Positions 53,124-60,633 of a stretch of 64,000 nt of DNA are shown one piece after another. The stretch is from Hamadaea flava (GTDB lineage: Bacteria; Actinomycetota; Actinomycetes; Mycobacteriales; Micromonosporaceae). Location: assembly GCF_024172085.1 (NCBI RefSeq), contig NZ_JAMZDZ010000001.1, positions 8,618,001-8,682,000 of the forward strand. The letters run 5' to 3'. The position numbers and the translations under genes are program-made. The notes under the pieces are model-generated. The model was not told where the DNA came from and did not search any database. It saw only the letters and a list, made by a program, of their open reading frames with translations. The first letter of the stretch is position 1. Each line of letters begins with the position of its first letter.

Positions 53124-54274
53124 CCGCGACGGAGCTGCCCAAGACCCAGCAGCCGCGCGTACGACCGGACTTGCTGATCTCGCGGGAGCTGGGCCGCGGA
53201 CCGGACCGGATCCACCTGCTGAAGGCGCCCGGCGGCGCGACGTTCGAGGTGTCGCCCAAGGAGCGGTTCGTGATCAGCCGGCTGAACGGGCTGCTGAGCA
53301 TGGCGGAGATCGGCGACCAGTACGCGGCGCGGTTCGCCCGGCGGCTCGGCCCGGCCCAATGGTCGCAGCTGTTGTGGGCGCTGGGCCAGCGAGAGCTGCT
53401 GGACACCGGCGGCCCACCAGTGGCGCCGATCAGGCAGCGGCCCGCCCTGCGGCGGCTGGCCGAGGTGAGCAGGTGGATCTTCACCGGTCCAACCGGCGTG
53501 GTCCTGGCCGCCGGGCTGCTGGCGATGTACGCCTGCCTGGCACCCGCGGTCCCGCGACTGTGGCGCGATGCGACCGGAGCGTTCGGCGACTGGCGGTCGA
53601 TGCTGATGATGGGCGCGTTGACCTACCTCAGCGCGATGCTGCACGAGTTGGCGCATGCCGTCGCGGCAACCCGGTTCGGCTGCGCCGCGGTGCGGATCAA
53701 CCTGGTGGCGTTGAGCTGCAAGGTCGAGGACTATCCGTTCCTGCCTTCGCGCGTACAGCAGGTCGTCGTGGCTGCGGCCGGGGGTGTGCTCAACAGCGTT
53801 CTGGTGGTGCCGTTCGCAGTGGCGTGGCCGCTGCTGCCGCCGGGTTCGGCCGGACGCTCTTTCGCTGCCGCGGCGGTGCTCTGCGGCGCGGTGCAAAGCC
53901 TGGTCAACTTCGTGCCGGTGGCTCCGCTGGACGGCTACAAGATGCTCAGCCACCTGCTCGGCCTGGTGTCGCTCGGCCCGGAGAGCCGCCGCTACCTGTG
54001 GTCGCGTCCGCGTAAGTGGCTTACCGGGCGGGGCCTGCCCTACCCCCGATCCGCCCGGATCGCGCTCGGGCTGTACGGCCTGGCCTGGCATACGGCGACG
54101 GCAGCAGCCGCCACCCTCGTCGTGTACGCCGCCGGGAGCCTGCTGGCGCCGTTCCTCGGCCCGGCCGGGTACGCCGGGTCGGCGGCGGTCGTCGTGCTCA
54201 CGCTCACCCTGTGGCTCACCGCCCGGCCGCCGCGCCCGGTGCGAGCCGGATCGACCCAACAACCAGTTATGTGA
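53120..54274 (+). CDS. M50-like membrane metalloprotease with PqqD-like N-domain
   Basis: GTG 53120 overlaps the previous stop by 4 bp, and the protein has 384 residues. The first 95 residues resemble a PqqD-type winged helix (FEVSPKERFVISRLNGLLSM). Four to five transmembrane helices follow. The zinc site is HELAH (175-179), with Asp271 in PVAPLDGYK as probable third ligand, as in site-2 proteases. A cytoplasmic leader-recognition domain fused to an intramembrane protease makes this the best candidate to remove the leader. It may instead be a YydH-like immunity or maturation factor. Confidence 0.8.
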   Translation: MTATELPKTQQPRVRPDLLISRELGRGPDRIHLLKAPGGATFEVSPKERFVISRLNGLLSMAEIGDQYAARFARRLGPAQWSQLLWALGQRELLDTGGPPVAPIRQRPALRRLAEVSRWIFTGPTGVVLAAGLLAMYACLAPAVPRLWRDATGAFGDWRSMLMMGALTYLSAMLHELAHAVAATRFGCAAVRINLVALSCKVEDYPFLPSRVQQVVVAAAGGVLNSVLVVPFAVAWPLLPPGSAGRSFAAAAVLCGAVQSLVNFVPVAPLDGYKMLSHLLGLVSLGPESRRYLWSRPRKWLTGRGLPYPRSARIALGLYGLAWHTATAAAATLVVYAAGSLLAPFLGPAGYAGSAAVVVLTLTLWLTARPPRPVRAGSTQQPVM

Positions 54275-54285
54275 GAGGCGAGGAG

Positions 54286-55194
54286 ATGCCAGCAACCGCA
54301 GAACCAGCGATCGAGGTCGTCGGGCTCGGCAAGGCGTACGGGAAGGTGCGTGCCGTCGACGACGTGTCGCTCACCGTCCCACGCGGGGAGTTCATCGGCC
54401 TGCTCGGGCCCAACGGCGCGGGAAAGACCACCCTCATCGAGATCGTCGAAGGGCTTCGGGTGCCGGATACCGGCACCGTGACCGTACTGGGTCACCGCCC
54501 ACACCCGCGCAACCTGGCGCTGCTGCCGCTCATCGGCGTGCAGACGCAGCAGTCGGCGTTCTTTCCGCATCTGACCGCCCGCGAACATGTCGAGACGGTC
54601 GCCGCGTTCTACGGCCGCGGCCGCGCCGACGCCGAGCGGGCGTTGGCACAGGTGGGCCTGACGGATTCGGCCGACGCACGGGTGGCCAGGGTGTCCGGTG
54701 GCCAACGCCAGCGGCTGGCCGTCGCCTCGGCGCTGGTGCACCAGCCTGAAGTGATCTTCCTGGACGAGCCGACCGGCGCGCTGGATCCGCAGGCGCGCCG
54801 CGACCTGTGGTCGATGCTGCGCGAGCTGAAGGGCGAGGGCAAGACCATCGTCTACACGACCCACCATCTGGAGGAGGCCGAGGCGCTGTGCGACCGGGTG
54901 GCCATCCTGCACCAGGGGAGGGTCGTGGCGCTGGACTCGCCGCGTGACCTGATCAATCGGGCCGAGCTGGGCAGCCAGGTACTGGTGCCGGCTGGGCGGA
55001 TCGCACCGGAGCTGGCCGGTCGGCTCGACGGGGTGGACGCGGTCACCGTCGCCGACGGCACCGTGACCCTGCACACCCAGCAGCTGACCCGGGTGCTGGC
55101 GGCGCTGGGCGCCAGCACCGAACTGGACGGTGTGCAGACCCGGGCGGCCACGCTCGAGGACGTCTACCTGGACCTGATCGGAGCGCAATCATGA
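54286..55194 (+). CDS. ABC exporter ATP-binding protein of the RiPP cluster
   Basis: The protein has 302 residues from ATG 54286. Walker A is GPNGAGKT (41-48), the signature VSGGQRQRL begins at 136, Walker B is IFLDEPT (157-163) and the H-loop is YTTHHLEE. The last 80 residues form the small C-terminal domain common in ABC-2 antibiotic exporters (DrrA-like). It pairs with the permease that overlaps its stop by 4 bp. Likely roles are export of the mature peptide and self-protection. Confidence 0.9.
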   Translation: MPATAEPAIEVVGLGKAYGKVRAVDDVSLTVPRGEFIGLLGPNGAGKTTLIEIVEGLRVPDTGTVTVLGHRPHPRNLALLPLIGVQTQQSAFFPHLTAREHVETVAAFYGRGRADAERALAQVGLTDSADARVARVSGGQRQRLAVASALVHQPEVIFLDEPTGALDPQARRDLWSMLRELKGEGKTIVYTTHHLEEAEALCDRVAILHQGRVVALDSPRDLINRAELGSQVLVPAGRIAPELAGRLDGVDAVTVADGTVTLHTQQLTRVLAALGASTELDGVQTRAATLEDVYLDLIGAQS

Positions 55195-55946
55195 CCGTCT
55201 TCGCCGCCCTGACCCGGGCCTCGATCAAGGCGAACACCCGCGACGCGGTGACGATCTTCTTCACCTTCGCGTTCCCCCTGGTGTTCCTCGTCATCTTCGG
55301 CCTCATCTTCCGTGGCCAGAAGGTCGTGGAGACCGGCAACGGTTATATCGACTTCATCGCCCCCGGTCTGCTGTCGTGGGGCCTGGCCAACGCGGCGTCG
55401 TTCGGGGTCTCGTTCACGTTGATGCAGTGGCGCCGCGACGACCTGCTGCGCCTGATCCGGCTCACCCCGGCCCGGCTGTCCGAGGTGGTGCTGTCGCGAC
55501 TGGTCATCGCCGCCATCATCGGCCTGGCTCAGTGTCTGCTGTTCATCGGTGTGGCGACCATCCCGCTGTTCGGCATGCACGTCTCGGGTCGCTGGCCGCT
55601 CGCGTTGCCGATGATGCTGCTGGGGGTCACCACCTTCCTGGGGCTCGGCCTGATCATCGGGGCGGTCTCGAACACCCCGGAGGCGGTCAGCGCCATCGGC
55701 AACTGCGTCGTCATCCCCATGGCGTTCCTGTCCGGCTCGTTCATCCCCGTCGAGCTGATGCCCGAATGGCTGCGCACCGTGTCGAACGCGATGCCCATGC
55801 GCCATCTGCTCGACGGCCTGGTCTACGCGCTGGCCGGGGCCGGCGAGGCGCGGGACTACGGCATCGCCTGCCTGGTCCTGGCCGGGTTCACGATCGTGTT
55901 CACCGGCATCGGACTGCGGATGTTCCGGTGGAGCAACAACGTATGA
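55191..55946 (+). CDS. ABC-2 type permease of the RiPP cluster
   Basis: The 251-residue membrane protein has six helices (FFTFAFPLVFLVIFGLIF, LVIAAIIGLAQCLLFIGV, MMLLGVTTFLGLGLIIGAV, CVVIPMAFLSGSFIPVELMP and others). The segment FLSGSFIPVELMPEWLRTVS is characteristic of DrrB/ABC-2 permeases. Its start overlaps the ATPase stop, and its stop overlaps the second YcaO gene, so it is an integral part of the operon. Together with the ATPase it should move the finished peptide out of the cell. Confidence 0.9.
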   Translation: MTVFAALTRASIKANTRDAVTIFFTFAFPLVFLVIFGLIFRGQKVVETGNGYIDFIAPGLLSWGLANAASFGVSFTLMQWRRDDLLRLIRLTPARLSEVVLSRLVIAAIIGLAQCLLFIGVATIPLFGMHVSGRWPLALPMMLLGVTTFLGLGLIIGAVSNTPEAVSAIGNCVVIPMAFLSGSFIPVELMPEWLRTVSNAMPMRHLLDGLVYALAGAGEARDYGIACLVLAGFTIVFTGIGLRMFRWSNNV

Positions 55947-57859
55947 GCGGCGCGAAGGCGACCGTGGCCGGGCCCGGCGCACCCCTGGGTGCGGCCGTGG
56001 CCCGGCTCCAGCTCGCACTCGACGAGCGCTGGTCGGCCCGCCCGCCGACGGACATGGCCGCCCCGGCGGTGGTGGCGCTGGGAGCCGGCGACCTCAGACA
56101 CGGAGCCGACCCGGCCCGCCGCCACGCCAACGTGCATCTGTCCGCCGGCGCGGTGTACCTCGGGCCGTGGGGCGACGGCGGCCAGACTCCGGCGTGCGGG
56201 CATTGCTTCGGCATCCGCTGGCAGCGGCTGCGCGGACGGACCGAACGCGATGCGCTGGAGATCGGCACCGGCGGAACATCGGTCGGCGACTGGCCTGACC
56301 TGATGCCGTACCACGTGGATTCGGTGTGGCAGCTGTTCACCATGCTCGCTGGGGGAGCGCCGACCGTCGGCGCGTACCTCGATCCTGACAGCGACGGGCT
56401 GAGCCGGGTGACCGCGCTGGATTTGGACAGCCTGCGCACTGTCACCGCGCCGCTGCTGGCCGAGCCCCTGTGCCCCGGCTGCGGGACCGCGCCGGCCGAC
56501 GGCCCGCCCGCGTTCGAACCGGTGCGGCCTCGCCCCAAGCCGGACCCCACCCGCTACCGGTTGCACGAGGTACGCGACTACCGCCTGCCCACCGGTGCGC
56601 TGGTCAACCCGGTGTGCGGGGCCATCGGAGCCGGGGCCTTGATGGACCCGACCATGCCGACCACCGCCGCGGTGACCGGTGGTGTCTTCGTCCGCGGCTA
56701 CGCCGGGTTGCTCGACGTCGCCTGGAGCGGGCACGCCAACTCCTACGCGGACAGCCTGCGCCTGGCGTACCTGGAAGGGCTGGAGCGCTACGCCGGGACA
56801 CACCGGCGACGCTTCGGCCCGCCGCTGGTCGCAGCGTACGCCGACGTCGTCGACCAGGCACTGGATCCGGTCTCCTGCGGGGTCTACACCGCACAGACCT
56901 ACGACACCGATCCGCTCGTGCAGCGCTTCGATCCGAGCCGGCCGATTCCGTGGGTCTGGGGCCACGTCGTGCGTACCGGCGCGCCGATCCTGGTGCCCCG
57001 GCGGTTCTGCTACTACAGCTCCGGCGCGCCCGGGGACAACTTCGTGCTGTCGTCCTCCAGCGGCTGCGCCACCGGCGGCTGTCTGGAGGAGGCCGTCCTC
57101 TACGGGCTGCTGGAGCTCATCGAACGGGACGCGTTCGTGCTCGGCTGGTACGCCGGGAGCCGCCCGCCGCGTATCGATCTCGACTCGTGCGCCAGCACGC
57201 CGATCCGCACCATGGTCGACCGTGGCAGGCTGTCCGGCTACGACGTGTTGGCCTTCGACAGCCGGACGGACCTCACCGTGCCGGTGGTGACGACGCTGGC
57301 GGTACGCCGCGACGGCGGCCCCGGTCTGCTGGCGTTCGCGGCAGGGGCGCACCTTTCCCCGGAACGGGCGGTCGCCGCTGCCCTGTGCGAAACGCTGACC
57401 TACATTCCGGTGAAGGCGGTCACCACCCGGCGCAGGCGCGCCGAACTGGAAGCCATGGCCGAGGACTATTCGCTGGTCCAGACCGTGCACGACCACGCCG
57501 ACCTGTTCGGGTTGCCGCGTATGCGCGAGCACGCCGAGGACTATGTGGCCGAACGCCCGGCGCTGCCGATGGCCGAGTGCTACGGACCGCCCGCGGCGGC
57601 CGCCCCCGATCTGAGCCAGGACCTGCAGCGCGTGCTCGACGAGCTGTTCGCCCGAGGACTCGAGGTGATCGTCGTCGACCAGACCACCCCCGAGCAACTG
57701 GCCATGGGCCTGCGCACGGTGTGCACCATCGTGCCGGGCCTGCTGCCGATCGACTTCGGCTGGCGACGCCAGCGCGCCCTCACCATGCCCCGGCTGGGCG
57801 CGTACATCGAGGCTTTGGGCGGGACCGGACCCCGGCTGGTGCCCCATCCGTTTCCATAG
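55943..57859 (+). CDS. YcaO cyclodehydratase 2
   Basis: ATG 55943 overlaps the permease stop by 4 bp; the protein has 638 residues. It has the same plan as YcaO 1: zinc pairs Cys85/Cys88 and Cys177/Cys180, ATP-site segments LAYLEGLERY and GLLELIERDAF, and a proline-rich end LVPHPFP. The key residues appear intact, so it is unlikely to be inactive. Two azoline-forming YcaO enzymes in one cluster may divide the work, for example Cys versus Ser/Thr, or different core positions. That division is inference. Confidence 0.9.
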   Translation: MSGAKATVAGPGAPLGAAVARLQLALDERWSARPPTDMAAPAVVALGAGDLRHGADPARRHANVHLSAGAVYLGPWGDGGQTPACGHCFGIRWQRLRGRTERDALEIGTGGTSVGDWPDLMPYHVDSVWQLFTMLAGGAPTVGAYLDPDSDGLSRVTALDLDSLRTVTAPLLAEPLCPGCGTAPADGPPAFEPVRPRPKPDPTRYRLHEVRDYRLPTGALVNPVCGAIGAGALMDPTMPTTAAVTGGVFVRGYAGLLDVAWSGHANSYADSLRLAYLEGLERYAGTHRRRFGPPLVAAYADVVDQALDPVSCGVYTAQTYDTDPLVQRFDPSRPIPWVWGHVVRTGAPILVPRRFCYYSSGAPGDNFVLSSSSGCATGGCLEEAVLYGLLELIERDAFVLGWYAGSRPPRIDLDSCASTPIRTMVDRGRLSGYDVLAFDSRTDLTVPVVTTLAVRRDGGPGLLAFAAGAHLSPERAVAAALCETLTYIPVKAVTTRRRRAELEAMAEDYSLVQTVHDHADLFGLPRMREHAEDYVAERPALPMAECYGPPAAAAPDLSQDLQRVLDELFARGLEVIVVDQTTPEQLAMGLRTVCTIVPGLLPIDFGWRRQRALTMPRLGAYIEALGGTGPRLVPHPFP

Positions 57860-57870
57860 ACAGATGCCGG

Positions 57871-57876
57871 TATGCT
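57871..57876 (+). promoter_or_regulatory. -10 box for leaderless membrane protein gene
   Basis: TATGCT ends 6 nt before GTG 57883, with no ribosome site, only 11 bases after the end of the YcaO 2 gene. It suggests that the next gene has its own leaderless transcript and marks the end of the RiPP operon. Confidence 0.45.
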
Positions 57877-57882
57877 GCTGCG

Positions 57883-58416
57883 GTGACCGCAGACCACCTT
57901 CGTGACGTCGTCATGACCGGGGCGATCTTCGCATTAGCGACCGCGGTCTGGTTCGGCTGGGCCTTGGAGCACCCGCCGCGATCCTGGCGACCGTGGCTCT
58001 TCGCCGGGGTGGGCCTCGGCTACGCGTTGCTTGCCGTCGGCATCGTCCTGGCCGTGCGGCACTGGCACGACGGCACGGTCTTCGACGCAGCCACGGGCAA
58101 GCGGACCGGCGTCGTCGTCGGTGTCGAGTTCGCGGCCTGCGGCATAGGCGCGGCAGTGCTCGCCATCCGGCGTCGCCGTGAACTGATCCCCGTCTGGATC
58201 GCCTTCGTGGTCGGCGTGCACTTCTTCCCGCTCGCCGCGATCATCGGTTATCCCCTGATCTACGCCGTCGGCGCGGCGACCACCGCCGTGGCGCTGGCCG
58301 CGGTCCCGGTGGCCCGTCGGCGTACGCTGCCGGTCAGCGCCCTCAACGGTGCGGGCATGGGATTGGCGCTGCTACTCGGGTCCACGGTGGCGCTGACCAC
58401 CGCACTGCTCTGGTGA
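57883..58416 (+). CDS. small polytopic membrane protein
   Basis: GTG 57883 starts a 177-residue protein with about five hydrophobic helices (MTGAIFALATAVWFGWAL, WLFAGVGLGYALLAVGIVLAV, VGVEFAACGIGAAVLAI, WIAFVVGVHFFPLAAIIGY, LLLGSTVALTTALLW). No family motif is recognised. It lies directly behind the RiPP operon but has its own promoter, so a role in immunity is possible and unproven. Confidence 0.7.
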   Translation: MTADHLRDVVMTGAIFALATAVWFGWALEHPPRSWRPWLFAGVGLGYALLAVGIVLAVRHWHDGTVFDAATGKRTGVVVGVEFAACGIGAAVLAIRRRRELIPVWIAFVVGVHFFPLAAIIGYPLIYAVGAATTAVALAAVPVARRRTLPVSALNGAGMGLALLLGSTVALTTALLW

Positions 58417-58510
58417 CCCGTCGACCTGCCGCGCGGTAGGTAGGGCGCTCTTGCGCCGGGCACGGGAATCGCCTTGCTCGTCGGAGTTCCGCGGTGAAGA
58501 CTCGTCCCTC

Positions 58511-59191
58511 ATGGTGATCATGGGCATGGACGCCGAGATGCCAGTTGGCGGGGTCGTCATCGTCATCGATGTCATTCGCGCCTTCACGACGGCCGCGGTC
58601 GCCTTTGAACGAGGCGTCACTGAGATCGCCTGTGCCCGGTCTGTCGAGGTCGGCCGGACTCTGTGCCAGCGGTACCCGGATCGGCTGCTGGTCGGCGAGG
58701 CCAACGGGATCAAACCCCCGGACTTCGACCTCGGGAACTCTCCGATGGAGTTGGCGACGGCACAGCTGGACGGTCGCGCGCTGATCCAGGCGACTTCGAA
58801 CGGCACGCTGGGGCTTGCCCGGTGCCCGGATCCGGTGGCGTTGCTCGCGGTGTCGGCGCGCAACGTCGGCGCCGCAGCTCGATGGATCGCGAGCAATCAC
58901 GCGGATGCGCCACGGGTCATCCTCTGCACGGGGAGGACTGCCGAGGACTGGGCCTGTGCGCGGTACCTGGCCGGGCTCCTGGACGGGGCGGAGCCGGACC
59001 GGGCCGATTTGGTCGCGGGCATCCTGGACGGTGCCGCCGAGCACGCCCGCTCGTACGCCAGACGCCCCGTGGCCGAGCGGGTTGATCTATCCGAGGACCT
59101 CCGCTACTGCTGCGATGTCGACCGGTCCGCATTCGCCATGGTCGGCGACGTCCGCGAAGACCACGTCGTGCTCACGCCCGTGCCCTGCTGA
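58511..59191 (+). CDS. 2-phosphosulfolactate phosphatase family (ComB-like) protein
   Basis: The protein has about 226 residues; the start may be ATG 58511 or 58520. It carries the ComB signatures: VIVIDVIRAFTTAAVAFERG, then LVGEANGIKPPDFDLGNSP and LIQATSNGTLGL, where acidic and Asn residues bind magnesium. ComB removes phosphate from 2-phosphosulfolactate in coenzyme M synthesis of archaea, but many bacteria without coenzyme M carry homologues, so the true substrate here is uncertain. The gene converges on a small S1-like gene across a large hairpin. Confidence 0.8.
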   Translation: MVIMGMDAEMPVGGVVIVIDVIRAFTTAAVAFERGVTEIACARSVEVGRTLCQRYPDRLLVGEANGIKPPDFDLGNSPMELATAQLDGRALIQATSNGTLGLARCPDPVALLAVSARNVGAAARWIASNHADAPRVILCTGRTAEDWACARYLAGLLDGAEPDRADLVAGILDGAAEHARSYARRPVAERVDLSEDLRYCCDVDRSAFAMVGDVREDHVVLTPVPC

Positions 59192-59231
59192 ACAGGAGTG
59201 CCTGCCGGGGCGGCGTCAGCCGGGTGGGTCC

Positions 59232-59293
59232 GGTCCGGCTGGCCGGGTCGGCGATCGGCCCGGCCGAGCAGCAGCGCCCGGCCGGGCCGGACC
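59232..59293. terminator. bidirectional hairpin between convergent genes
   Basis: GGTCCGGCTGGCCGGG (59232-59247) and CCCGGCCGGGCCGGACC (59277-59293) pair almost completely, with a 29-nt loop. The element starts 40 bases after the ComB-like stop and ends one base before the S1-like stop. Confidence 0.6.
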
Positions 59294-59294
59294 G

Positions 59295-59495
59295 TCAGTC
59301 GACCACCGTCGCGCTGAATCGGGACTCGGCTGCGTCGAACTCGATCACGCGTACGCGCAACGTCGCGCCGACCACGGCTCGACCGCCGCGGACGAGCCCG
59401 CGCAGGCCGGAAGCGGTTTCGACGAGTAGCCCAAAGGGCTTGCAGGACAAGACGACGACAGCCGTCTCGTCGCCATGACTCAGGAGGGTTTCCAT
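59295..59495 (-). CDS. S1-like RNA-binding mini-protein
   Basis: ATG 59493-59495 (an in-frame GTG lies at 59502-59504) begins a 66-residue protein with GGGGGTGA a few bases upstream. The sequence has the strand pattern of a single S1/OB fold: ETAVVVLSCKPFGLLVETAS, a glycine turn (GLRGLVRGGR), then VGATLRVRVIEFDAAESRF, where the VRVIEFD segment is diagnostic of S1 domains. Single-domain S1 proteins bind RNA or single-stranded DNA. No operon partner is evident. Confidence 0.6.
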   Translation of the reverse strand: METLLSHGDETAVVVLSCKPFGLLVETASGLRGLVRGGRAVVGATLRVRVIEFDAAESRFSATVVD

Positions 59496-59657
59496 GCGGC
59501 TCACCCCCTCTCAGGACCTCAGGGTGAGTCGGACAGCGGGCGTTCGCCGCCCCTGTCTCTTCCTGTCGCGGGTGGCGTTCGCGCCGGGCTCTGCCCGGAC
59601 GTCACAAGGCGTGATGGTACCAATCCCCAGCGCTGACCGGCAGGGCCGGCGCAGCCG

Positions 59658-60566
59658 TCAAACCGATGCGACGGCGCGCGGTCGGCGTCGCACGGCCTTC
59701 GGCGGGCTGAGGTGCGGCAGCGCCAGCCCGGCCATCACGACCAAAACTCCGATCGTCGCTGCCGACCCGGGCAGTCGGCCGTCCATGACGGCGGAGACCG
59801 CGAGGGTGGCGAGCGGCAGCACGCCGACGAGGACGCCCGCGCGCTCGACGCCCAGCTGCTGGATGCCCAGGAACCAGGCGATGAAGGCGACCACCGTCAC
59901 CACGACGGCCAGGTACGCCAATCCGGCGGCTTCGGCGACGGTGGGCAGCCGCACGGCGGCGGCTTCGCCGGTGACGATCGCACCGACGGCGAGCAGCGGG
60001 ACGGCGAGCAGGCAAGCGTACGCGGAGACGCGTACCGCGCCGAGTCCTGGCAGCAGGGGAGCGGCGAGCACGGAGAACCCCGCCTCGCAGGCGAGCGCCC
60101 CCAGTGCGGCCGCCAAGCCGATGGCGTCGGTCTGGCCGAACCCTTCGACCAGGGCGGTCCCGGCGACCACCACAGTGGACGCGATGACCAGCCGGGCCGC
60201 CGGTCGCCGTCGGGCCATCAGCGGTCCGAGCAACGCCAGGATCAGCGGGGCTGCCCCGATCGCGGTGCCGATGACGGCTGGTTCGGCGTGCCGCAGCCCG
60301 ATGAGCACGCACGCGTTGAACGCGGCCAGCCCGACCGCGCCGAGCGCAATCAGCAGGATCAGGTCGCGCCGGGTGGGCCGCGTACGCACGGGTGCGGGGA
60401 AGAAGCGGGCGACGCCGAACAGGAGGACGGCGGCGACGGCGTACCGCAGTGCCTGTCCGGTCAGCATCGGGTAGGCGGTGATCAGCCGGCTCACCGCCAC
60501 CGAGCTGCCGACGATGATCATGCCGAGGATGCACAACGCGTACGCCGCGCGGCTGGAAATGTTCAT
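59658..60566 (-). CDS. EamA/DMT family transporter
   Basis: The start is placed at ATG 60564-60566 (MNISSRAAY) rather than seven codons upstream, because TACGGT lies 7 nt before it as a leaderless -10 box. The protein has about 302 residues with ten predicted helices in two EamA repeats (for example ALCILGMIIVGSSVAVSRL and YLAVVVTVVAFIAWFLGIQQ). The repeat feature RYAVAAVLLF with a following charged loop is typical. Members export metabolites or amino acids. It is divergent from a MocR regulator and is probably its target. Confidence 0.85.
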   Translation of the reverse strand: MNISSRAAYALCILGMIIVGSSVAVSRLITAYPMLTGQALRYAVAAVLLFGVARFFPAPVRTRPTRRDLILLIALGAVGLAAFNACVLIGLRHAEPAVIGTAIGAAPLILALLGPLMARRRPAARLVIASTVVVAGTALVEGFGQTDAIGLAAALGALACEAGFSVLAAPLLPGLGAVRVSAYACLLAVPLLAVGAIVTGEAAAVRLPTVAEAAGLAYLAVVVTVVAFIAWFLGIQQLGVERAGVLVGVLPLATLAVSAVMDGRLPGSAATIGVLVVMAGLALPHLSPPKAVRRRPRAVASV

Positions 60567-60573
60567 GATCTCG

Positions 60574-60579
60574 ACCGTA
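60574..60579 (-). promoter_or_regulatory. -10 box for leaderless EamA gene
   Basis: On the minus strand TACGGT lies 7 nt before the EamA start. The remaining 54 bases to the MocR start contain GGTACTGGAA and GGTCCAAT, which could be half-sites for the regulator. Confidence 0.35.
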
Positions 60580-60633
60580 GAGTGCAAGTGGTACTGGAAT
60601 CAGGTCCAATCGAGCGGCAAATAGGAGGACCAC

